The position numbers and the translations under genes were made by a program. The notes beneath the pieces were generated by a model. It saw nothing but the letters and a program-made list of their open reading frames with translations. It searched no databases and had not been told where the DNA came from. 64,000 bases of DNA from Patagioenas fasciata (Eukaryota > Chordata > Aves > Columbiformes > Columbidae): contig NC_092520.1 of the NCBI RefSeq assembly GCF_037038585.1, positions 10,669,001 to 10,733,000 on the forward strand. Reading direction: 5' to 3'. How positions within the stretch are numbered: the first letter of the stretch is position 1; each line of letters starts with the position of its first letter. Of this stretch, positions 40,401 through 52,400 are shown piece by piece.

Positions 40401-43400
40401 GAGGGGAAGGCCACAGAGGTGTTCTTTCCCTTGGAATAAAACACATTTTTTCTTTGTCTTTCTGTTGCTCAAAAGAGGCAGCTTTGGGCTTCACATCAGT
40501 AGGCTACTTCTGCAAATGGTGCATGAGAAACAGTGAGGGAACGTTAAGGGAGCCACACAGTGCAGTGCTGGGCTGCTTAACTTCACAGACATACCCAAGT
40601 TAGCCCAGCAATCACGACACAAGCATTTGACAGCTGAAACCCAAGTCATTTCTTTCTGGTTCTCATCAGTAAGTCAGCAAGGAGCCAGCCTGCACAGCTC
40701 TCAGATTTCTTTGCTTTTGCACTTCTCCTTTCTGCAGAATTTTGTAGAATCATAGAACAGTTTGGGTTGGAAAGGACCTTTACAGGTCGTCTAGCCCAAC
40801 CCACCTGGTAATGAGCAGGGACATCTTCAACCATGTGTGGTTGCTCAGAGTCCTGTCCAACCTGACCTTGAGTGTTTCCAGGGGTGAAGCATCTACCACT
40901 TTCCTGTGCAACTTGTGCTGGTGTTTCATCACCCTCATAATAAGAAAATTGGGCCGCTTTCTCTCCACAAGAGCCCCTACTGGCAATGCTGACATCTTTC
41001 ATTCTGGGACTTATGTCACCTGGCTGCAGCTGAGGCTCCTGAGAAGATGGCCAGTGCCCACTGGCTCATCACCTTCACTTCAAGCTCTCTCAGCTGCTTA
41101 TTTGAGTTCTGCCTAAGCTGTTTCATTTAACTGGACTGCATTAAGAACCGCTCAAGCCAGCACGTGAGCCAGCATATCTGAGAGAGGCTGTCACCTCAAG
41201 AAGAGCAGTCCCTCAGTGATGGGGAATGCTGCCTTCAACCAGCACAACTTGCACTGGAAGAGGACACATGTTCACAATGGCAGATGGCAGGAGCTGATCA
41301 TGAGGGAGATTTCTGATTCCTCACGCTAAATTCAGTGATCTCATAGATGGATCTCTGTCTACTTCACTCAACAAGGGTCCTGTGAATGTTGTATTAAGGA
41401 GGAAAATACCTGCTGGCTTGCAAACATCAAATTTTGTCAAGATTGTGAAAATGAAGTTTCTCATTTGTAAAAAAAAAATGATTAGTATTTGACCTCAGTC
41501 AGAACAAAACCTAGACTTAATTTTGTTCACAAAAACAGCAAAATGGAATATTCAGTAGCCCAATATGTAAGATTTTATCTGCATCTTTTATCAGCTGGCA
41601 ATTTTTTTTTTAGTTCCCAGCTGAATATTCCAAACATCAGACTACAGGCTCCCTCTTTGCTCTTGTTCTTTCTGTGGCTCAGTCTGATGATTTTTTCCTG
41701 TGAAAAGAAATATTTCTACCTAAAAGCATTTCAATGCAAAAAAAAAAAAAAAACCACAAATAATTTTAAATTTCCAACCATTTCTAAATGCTTGACTGCA
41801 GACACTATGGGAGAATGTTTGTTTGTGACCCTCTGAAAATGTGTTGATAAAGAATAAAGAATGAAATCACTGAAGAAATGCCAGCATGACTTCTAGGTAA
41901 CTGAAATTATTATCCCTGACTCTGGTGTTAGGGCTGTGCTATGAACTGTACAGATTCTTTCTGAGAGTTGTAAATGTGAAAATATCTCTTTTGCTTTCAG
42001 AATACACCTACCGATTAGACAAAGGCAGTGGTATAGGTCTCCCAAAAATTCCAGTTCATCCCATTGGCTATCATGATGCTGAGTCTTTACTGCGGTGAGT
42101 GTATGGGAGACATGAGGAATTTTAAGCAGACTGTGTTTTGAAAGTTATGAGAGTATTTGAAAAGAAAGGGAAACGACTTTTGCACTGTGCTTTTCCTATA
42201 GCTGTTGAAATAGTGGATGTTTGTTTGTCATTACGTTCTCTGTAGGAGGTAAACATGTTGTCTGTTGTACGTATCAGACACGTGCAGAGTGGTCTTGAAA
42301 GGATGATTTGTAATATATTATGATCAGTTGGGTATCTTGAAGTTATAAAGTGCTTCTCAGTTCAAATAAAGGGAAAAGTTTTTGAGGATTGCATGATACC
42401 TCTCTTGTGAAAAAGACCACAAATGAAGGCACTCATTTATCCATGGTAATACTTGCCATGCGTGTTTGATGGGACAGTATCTGTACTGTCTTCTGTTAAA
42501 GGAAGGCGTGTGCTTTCTCTCATCAGGTGTATTATGTTGCATAAATAATAAATTATGCTAGTGAACTAATATAAGGACACTGGGGAAACTCTGGACTTGT
42601 TTAGGGGGTATAGTAGACATCTGTGTGTAAGTAAGGGTGCTTACTAAACATGCGAGTGACATGAAGACAGGCTGGCAGCTTACCAAAGGACAGCATTAAA
42701 ATGCAGAATTATCTTAACAAACCAGGTAAGTTATCTGAAAAAGCTAATGTGATTGAGTTGGCAAGTGTATTGCTCCCCTAAAAATGTAGCAGTTATCATC
42801 TGTATCAACTGCTGAGATACAAAGCAGAAAATAACAGTATTGGCAACAGTACCGGGGATAAGTTTTTAGGGCAAGTAGTAAACATAATCTTCAGTGTGTA
42901 TTTGTATGGAATTTTACATCCAAATTATATGAACAGTTATTCAGCTCTGTATGGTGCATCTGTGGGAATACTGAGTCCCTGAAAAATAATTCTATCTTGG
43001 TGCTCTATGCAGGTTTTCCTCTGAAGCATTGAAGCTATTTATTTTTATACGAGGCAGAATTTTACTGTCTTTGGTGTCTTTGCATACCTTATGTTCATCA
43101 ACACTGTTCCAGCGTTTTTCCTATTTCCTCCCAGACTTTTATGGACTAATAAGTCTTCAAACTGTATTTTTTGTAACACTTTATGACCATCACTGTTCTG
43201 AGGATAACTGCTCATGAGGATAAACTTATAGGTTAAAATAACTCTTTTTTTCCACTGCCAACTAGTAGTGGTACAGCAGATTAATATGTGTGAATATGGT
43301 GTAGCTAGATATTTCTCTTCAATAAATTGTAAGTAATTCTAGTACTTGATTTTAATAATCATTAATGAAATTTAGTCCTCGAAAAATACTGGGGCCTTGT

Positions 43401-46400
43401 TTTTAGTTTTGTCTTGAGAAGTCATAATTTCTAGTTATTCCTTTTATCATATTTTTATATAAAAATATACCAAGAACTATAAATCCTTTAAAATAGGTGA
43501 ATAATGAGGGGTGATTGTGATCCACTGAATTACTGCATTTCCAGTTGTGTTAACTGAGAAAAAAACATCTCACCTTTGTCAGTGGAACAAGAAAAGGTGA
43601 CTTGGATTAATCGTGTTTCTCCAGCTTTAGACACTTTTGAAACACATCAGCTCTGTCTGTGCTACCAGATAAAACAGTGTCTAGGGACAGACACTGGAAG
43701 ACAACTGCCTGTGCTGATAAACTGTTAGAATGGTCCAAGTTATTCTCCACTAATTCAAATGCAAATGTAGTTCAAGGCAGTAGAATGTTCCAGGGGCCAT
43801 TTACAAGAAGCAGTTTGTAAACAAAACCTTTGGAGGCCAACACTGTTTTCCAGCATAGCTGCAGGCCATTCCAAGCTGATTTCAATGCCCAGGACTATTC
43901 CTCTTTGTTAATTTACTAGTATTATTGTAGATCAAAAGATAGATTATTCTTCTGTAGAAGTTCGTAATATAAATTGTCTAAGTCTAAGACCATCACTGTG
44001 GTCTGTGTGTGATGGGACATAACAAAGTGCAGTTCCTGGTTCCTCACTGTGTTTGGTGCTATTGTAAGAGGTCTGTAACTAATAATGATAATTATTTTTT
44101 TTTTTCATTATAGTAATATGGGAGGATATGCACCACCGCATAGCAGCTGGAAAGGAAATTTGAATGTATCCTACAACATTGGTCCTGGTTTCACAACAAG
44201 TTATTCTACAAGGTCAGTTTTGTTTCGTAAGGAAAGCATGCTTGGGATCAGAGAAAAGCAGGTGGAGCAATAGAATTTGACCAAAGGTAGAGTAGTTGGG
44301 GTTATCTGCAGCATTTCTTTGATTGTGACCATTTACTGGGCTGAAATGTGTCCAGTGCAAAGCTTCACTAGATTTACATCTTGATTGGATGGATATGACT
44401 GAAGTGCTTTAGTTTCCAGCTAGTCTTGAACCACTTTAATTTGAAAAGCATCTAGCCTTTGACAGACTATTTGATGAGACTGATTATTTTTGAGAACTGA
44501 ATTTGTGTGTTGTCTTTTTTACCTGTTGCTGTTTTTTATTGTTTCAGGTTTTTTTGAACAGATTTAGTAATTACAATATAGGACCAAAGTCCAGGTCTTT
44601 CAATATTGACAGAGTTATTGTACTGACCTCATGTGAACCGTTTGACCTTTTCTCAATGTCTTAGTCATACCACATTAAAAATGCTTTCTGAAAAATACAC
44701 AAGCAACCCTCGAAGATGAGTTGCTGCATCTCCAGCTGTGTCGTAGATAAGCAGGCAAAGTCTCTTGGTGCATCTCAGGTTGGCTGATTTTCTACTGCCT
44801 GAGGTGCCACATTAGTACTGACTGTGCTGGAGTCAGTTCTGATTTGCACCAACCTCTAGATGTTTAGAACTATTTACCTTTTTAATGCTTGTCATGGTTC
44901 AGTCCCCACTGGCAATCAAGCACCACACAGCTGCTTGCTCACTGCCGCCCCTCTAGTGGGACAGGGGAGAGATTCCAAACAAATCCTCATGGGTTGAGCT
45001 GAGAACAGTTTAATAGGACAGCAAAGGAAAGTAGAGTAACAATGACAATAACAATGAGATATACAAAACAAGTGATGCACGATGAAATTGCTCACCAACC
45101 ACTGACAGATGCCCAGCCCATCTCTGAGCAGCAATCTCCCCTGACCAACTTACTCAAAGTTTATATGCTGATCTGGACTTCATATGGTTTGGGCCATCCC
45201 TTTGGTCAGTTGGGGTCAGTTGTCCTGGCTGTGTCCCCTCCCAGCTTCTTGTCACTCTCCACCTTCTCATTGTCAGGCCGGTATGAGAAGCTGAAAAGTC
45301 CTTGACTGCTTAGCAACAACTAAAATATCAGTGTTCTAAATCTAAAACACAGCACCGTACCAGCTACTAGGTAGAAAGTGAACTCTATCCCAGCTGAAAC
45401 CAGGACATTAGATTGTTTTCATTTTTTTTTTCACTATTCCAAATTTAAAAACTAGCTGCTAGCAGAAAATCTTTGAAGTTGGAGTTCTAAGCCTGTTATC
45501 TGTATAAACCTGACATCAATAACAGTACTAAGGGCTAAATGCTGTTCTTAGTTGCACAAGTATAAACCCAGAAAAAAACGGACTGAAATCTTTTCAGATT
45601 TACTTTGGTTTAATGAAGATCAAAATGCTTTCCTTACAATTTATATTATCGACTTCTGAAAGGTGTCAAGATGTTTTGTTATCTAATCTGGTGGATTTTC
45701 TCTTTGGATTTTCTTCCCAATACACTAGAAAGGTAAAAATGCATATTCACAGCCACAACGAAATCACAAGGATTTACAATGTGATTGGTACCATCAGAGG
45801 CACAGTGGAACCAGGTAAGGTTATTTATCTTCAGTGTAATGTGAGCATGCAGTGACCTCCACATGCACTTCATAGTTAGAAGGGGGAAATGAATAGCATA
45901 GTTTTCTCTAAAATATTGCACTACTTGATCATTGGTGTTGAAATATTTATTGTACCAGCTTTCATATGGTTCAGGGTATGTCAGCACTTTCACTGTAAAT
46001 GCTGATTTTCGAGGGAGAGTCATAACAAAAGCAGACATATTTGTCTTCAGGCAAGTAACTTAGCAATTGAAAGAGTATTCTTAAGTGGATATTCTTCCCT
46101 ACTAACATGGGAATGGATTTTTCATTCGATCTGAAGACATCATGTCCACCGCTATTGACTTTTTGTCTGTCTTACAGTCTCTTGTAACCAATGTGATCTT
46201 ACAGTCTAAAAAAACAGATATATAGACATGTCTAGGGTGGTGATAACATCATTTAGCTTGTAAGTGCAGCACTTCCCCGTTGCTTGAAGTATAACTGTTA
46301 ACCATATTGTAGTAGCACAGAGATCTAGTCTGGCTTTGATCTTATTAATCACATCTCTGTCATGATTTGGACAACCCTTTTGATGATTGACTATATATAT

Positions 46401-49400
46401 ATTCAGAGAAATACTGCACACTTTAATGTTGTGAGTTGGCGTGCTGTACAAATATAATTAGTGGATCAGCTTTACCATGAAACATACTGTTGTAAAATAT
46501 GAAGAGGTGCTTCCATCCTGCTGCAGTATTTCTAATAATAGAAATAACATTAGGGAATTTAAGAGGTTTTAATTCTTATAGAATCAAGTTATTGTGTTTG
46601 GCAAATTCTTTAGCACTGTCTGAAAATACAGGAAAATATCTCTGGAGATTTAAAATGTCTTTCACATTTCTATCATGTGTATTATAAACTATTAAGCTTT
46701 GTTGCCTGACATCTATGTGGAAAATGATAAATTACTTCCAATTAACATCCATATGTCAGGAAAAAAGTCTTTCTAAGTAAACTTCCATAATTCATTTATC
46801 CAGACAGATATGTCATCCTGGGAGGCCACCGTGACTCATGGGTGTTTGGTGGCATTGATCCTCAGAGTGGGGCAGCAGTGGTTCATGAGATTGTGAGAAG
46901 CTTTGGACAACTGAAAAAGAAAGGTAATGTGATGAAAGAAAACACACCAAAATCACTGCTCTCAGCAATGCCTCTTGAGTTCTTTTGGATTTAAGCACAT
47001 GCTTACTATGAAATATGTGTATCTCACTGATCTCTGGAATAAGCACTCCTCTGCAGCTGTTAATTTGTTCCAGTTACAACCTTGGTCTATGTGAAGTAGT
47101 TTTGCTCAAGACAAAGGGCACCTAAAGGAAAACAAAACACAAAATGAGGGATACTGAAATAAATATGATGTCTAGACACAATTGCTTACTGTGTATTTGA
47201 GGCTAGTCAAATTGGATGTTTCAATGGTCCTATAAAATTGATATGGGGCAACATCGAGAACCTTCTCAGCACTTGACTGTAGTTTGGAGACAGACCCAAG
47301 AATAAGTAGAGCATGTCTGTGTAATGCAAAGAATGAGCTGTGCAAACATAGTAGGAGGTAATGGTTAAAAATACCTCATGCCTAGTTACATTAGAATAGG
47401 AGCAAATGTCAACTGCACCGAGTTTCTGCTGCTGTCAGAACAAATGCTGTCTCCCTGTGTGACATCCTATGGATAGAACCTCTGACATAACTCAAATACT
47501 GTGCTAGAGGAGCTTTCTTTGCCTACCCATCATATGGAAAACCTAATGACATTTAGTTTTTCCATTTCCTCCCAGTTATTGGATAAGAAGAAACTGTCTT
47601 TGGAATACAAGCTGAAAATAAAAAAAGGAAAAGGTAAAAAAACCAGGGAGTAAAAGATGAACAGGTTCCAGCAGACTACAAAGGAAACTTTCAGCAAAGA
47701 CACAGAGGCAAGGCAACAGAGCCTGTTCCATTTGACTTGGGTTTAGATCCGATGCAGAACTTCAAGCAAAAGATCTTCATTTTGAAGGTGATCTGACAGA
47801 GTGATAGAGAATTCCTCAGAGTTTGAAATTCGGCATGTGGGAGGCAGGTCAAAGAAATTCAGTAATAGATATGAAAACATGGCCAACACTTTCCTGTCAA
47901 AGTAGAAACTGGTATGCAATGTGTACTAAATTGAACAATGCAAAAAGAGTAGAAAAGCATTTTCTCAAGAATTTGTGTGCAAGCACATTATTTTATATTA
48001 GAACCGAGACTGATACAAAATTAGTGAACCATCATTAGATTAGCTTGATGAAGAAGTTGATGTTGAAGATCCTTAAATGCAACTCTTTCCCTACAGATCA
48101 GGGGTAGAAGATGAGCCCCCCAAAAAGTGACTTTTTTTTCACATTAGTTACCATGTAACTAACTTTCTTCTGTAATACAGTTTTCACGGTCTTTTATTGC
48201 AGGATGGAGGCCAAGGAGAACAGTGATATTTGCAAGCTGGGATGCAGAGGAATTTGGCTTGTTAGGATCGACAGAGTGGGCTGAGGTAAACCAAGGGTGT
48301 TCAAAGAGAAATTTTCACCATGCCAGATCTTCAACAAATCTGTACCAGAAAGCAACATTTCTTCCCTCCCTCCTTCTCTCTCTCTTCTTTACACACACAC
48401 ACACACACACACACACTCTTAAATTTCCTTTTGAACTACCAAGAGGTTATGGCTCCTTGCAGTATATGATGTCTTTCCCTGAAACAACTGCTACTTCTCT
48501 GGATGGGAAAATAGTTGTGAGGAAAAAAAGTTAATCAGCATTTTCTTCCTCTTTTCCTTCTCATAGGAAAATGCCAAAGTGTTGCAAGCACGAGGAGTGG
48601 CTTATATCAATGCAGATTCCTCCATCGAAGGTACATAATTTTGACTTATGTTTTACAGGAATGTGATGTTATATACAGATGACTGGGAGGCAATTTGGCT
48701 TGGAGATCCATGAAAGATTCAATGTGGTAATGTTATTGCGTTAGTTCAGGAATTGATATGGGGAGAAACCGTGACCCAGAATCATGAAGTATCCTTCAGA
48801 TATACCTGTCCCTTCAGGGAAGAAGTCCATTACAGTAGCTACACTATTTGGGAAGCCATGGTAAGGGACAAGAAGCGTTGTGTCCCTGTCAGCAGTTCTA
48901 TGACAACTCTTTAGATTCAGCTCCTCCTCTTATAATGTGTGTAACAAACATAGGGGCATCCTAACAAATATGAATGCTCTGACAAGATCACAGGAGGAGA
49001 ACCTTTCTACCGGCAGAATCAGTGAGTACCTTGTGGAGAGTGTAGCTCTCTTGTCACTTTCTTATTGACAAATAATGGCACAAGGTTTCAGCTGAGTAGA
49101 ACTTGCTTCTTTGGATAAATAGTTTTCCCTGTTTTTCAGGAAACTACACACTACGTGTGGATTGCACACCACTGATGTACAGACTGGTGTACAGTCTGAC
49201 TAAAGAGGTAATACTGCTTGAAATTTTTAGCCAGTGTGTCTAGTGCTCACTTACTGAATGGGGCTCTGTGTATAAAATATGGTATCAGATGATTCCTTGT
49301 TTTCTACCTGCAGTACCTCTTCTAAGACAATAGCTAAGTAACTGGAGCTTCTTTTTTTCCCAGGAATGGCAAAAAGATTTCAAACTTAAACCTTTAAATT

Positions 49401-52400
49401 ATTAGCTATTCAAGATTAGGGGATTTTTCCATTCCTCCTGTGAAATTATTCCTCCTAAGAACAAAATAATTTTTAAAAGTCATGAATGAGAGGACAGAAA
49501 CAAGCACAAACTTGGCTGCCCAGTTCAACTACTAGGGTACCAACAGTAGTGGGAGACTAGGACTACCTTTAGGCAGGGGAAAAAATTGGGCTTCCTACAG
49601 TGTTGTTTTCAGCATAATGTGAAAATGGTCAATGTTCTCAGCTTCAGTGTAGCCTGTTAGAGAGTCACTGGCTCTCACCGCGATGCTCTAACACATATTT
49701 GTGTGGCACACAAAATTAAAAGATGGGGACCTTTCTCAGGAAATAGCCTCACCATCTTGGATGCAATAATTTGCTTGCTTTGAGAGTGGGTCTTAGAGAC
49801 TGGCACTAAGCAGTTTTTATTTGTGTGGGGTTTTTTTTGTTTGGTTGGGGGTTTTTTTTGTTTGTTTTGTTTGTTTGTTTTTTCCCTGTTCATCTGTATT
49901 AAAGCATGAACATTTAATTAGTCTTCTGTGTGTGTTGTTTATACACATATATATAATGTACATTCAACTACTGTGTGTATTCTATGAATCTACTATATCT
50001 GTCTTCATCTGCTGTATATATTCAGTCATCTGTCTTTTCCAGGGTCAATAATTTGTTATCTCTTGGAAGCTGGCCTTAGACCAGTACAAAAGGAAAGGAA
50101 GTGTAGTCATTCAGTATAATCATTTTCTGGCAATTGAAAGACAACAAATAAAATTTAACTCTGTTAAAATTAGGTCCCCAGATAAAGATATTTCTGTCCT
50201 GAACTACAGAAGAGCTGATCACCTGCAGTTCTCATGGTAACCTGTGCTACATGCATGTGTTCAGAATAGTCAGAAAATCAGATCAGCAGAGTCTCAGTTT
50301 GGGCACCAAGATCCATCGTTAAAATATTGACCTAAATACCAGTAAGCATGGTTGTGTAACCCTTCTTCAAGCTGGAAAGCAGCAACAAAGGCTGAAGAAT
50401 GTGAGTAACCACAGCTTGTTGGTAGGCAATGCCTGCAGAGAATGCTGATCAGGAAGCAGGTCCTGTGGGATCCCATCCAAAGTTAATCTGTGGCAAACAG
50501 TGTTAACACTGTTCTATGAACAGTTACCTTCCTGACCAAAAATCTCAAATATATTAGTTTTATTTTTATTCTTATTGTGGAATAATTCTTAGATTCTAGG
50601 CATATATATTAATAATAGAATCTATATTAATAATCATTCATGAATTAAAGATAATAAAACCTCAGCAGCCCATCAATAAAAAGGAAAGATGAAAAACTAC
50701 CCACAATGTTTAGCCTTCTCAGTAATCAGAAAGGTAGTCTGAAAAGTGTGATAAAAATATGCTTTTTGATGATCATGATTTGTGTACCTATGTAGCAGTT
50801 ATGATTATGTAAACACCAAGTACTGTACCCTTTGCCCTTCTATGGTTACTGCTGCATCCATGAAAATATTTTTTTGTGAACTAAAACAAGGCAGAAACAG
50901 TTTTGAATTAAACCAAGACAAAACTGAGGGATTTTTGTGTTGAATGTTTAAATTAAATGGCTGAAAATGTCATAAATAAGTGTCAGAATGTAAATATTGA
51001 CTTGAAATGTTTTGCTTTCCTTGTGTTTTCTACCTATTTTTAGCAAATGAACTATTCCTCTGGAATAGTTAAAATGAGCTGTTAAAATGGAAACGCAGAA
51101 AGGTTGAGGGACTTAAGACCGTGACTTATGCATTGCCCTAAGCCATAGACTTTACATGATGACAGGTTGCAGATTTGTTGCTTGGTAACATCTAAAATTG
51201 TTCCCTTTGTCTTTTTTTATAATATACTTTTTCTAGATACCAAGTCCTGATGAGGGGTTTGAAGGAAAATCTCTTTATGAGAGCTGGTATAAAAAAAATC
51301 CATCAAGAGAATATAAAGAGGTCCCCAGGTCAGTGACAAAAGAAAATAAAAGAAATTCCAAGAATTATTATAACTTGTAGAATGGGGATTTTAAAGAAAT
51401 ATCCACTTGAAAAACTAAGCGTGTAAAAGAAATGATGTGATTCTCACCTGGTATAAATTTCAGAGCTTTATTGATTGCAGCTGATTATTGTACAACAGTT
51501 TCATGAACTTGCCTTTGTAACATGGACAGGAAGCTTTATATATGAAAAGTAAAGTGTTTTTGTAGTTTCTAGAGATTTAGACAAATAAGAGTAGCATGTA
51601 TAAGCCAGTGGCAGGCACACCAGGTGCTAACACAGCAGCTTTCCCTTGCACTTGCTTCCAGTGTTCTGGAAGGCCCCTGGGTTTGGGTGGCTGGGGAGGA
51701 CATCAGGCAGGTTTTTAGAACATTGTCCTTCAAAGTTACCAGGGTTTCTTTATAGAATCTCAAAGACTGACTGTATTCCGTGAAGCCATGCTGGCACTGT
51801 TCTGTTTTCTCTGAGGTGGGATAGTTGAAGTTCAGCGTGAGGAAGGTCATTTGGTCTTCTCAATGATAAAAGACAGTGAGTTAAATTCTCCCATTGAGAT
51901 TTTGATTTCTCTGCCCCTGAGAATGATGACTCTGCTCCTCTGAGAATGCAGCTGATGAGATGCGTGTAATGTCAGGGTCACAGGCAATTCGTGGTATATT
52001 GACAGAAAGAGCATACTAGGGCAAGACTGTGTGATGACTGTGACTGAAACTGCAGAGTAAATAATTACCACAATACTTGTAAGCAAAATAAATTCTAGTT
52101 TAAGTATTTTCACTCAAGGCATTTTCCTCTTTCTTGTTAAAAGAATAAATAAACTGGGTTCTGGCAATGACTTTGAAGTCTTTTTTCAACGTCTTGGCAT
52201 CGCTTCAGGCAGAGCACGTTACAGTAAAAATTGGGTAAGTCTGTTTCTGTTATTTTTTCTCCTCTGTAACTTCCTGAATAGTATTACCTGTAATTGAACA
52301 TTTAGACTGCCAGTTTTTGGGAATAGTTCAGTTTAATGTCTCAAGATGGAGTCCCAGTTCATTACTAGATGTCTATGTGGCACTACAACACAAATATTTA

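Noticed and set aside
45679-46038. 119-codon minus-strand open frame over exon 9
   Set aside because: Its antisense position over a clear FOLH1 exon and lack of family resemblance make it a shadow frame.
48391-48416. AC repeat as a functional splicing regulator of exon 12
   Set aside because: CA repeats can affect splicing, but nothing here beyond a common microsatellite supports it.
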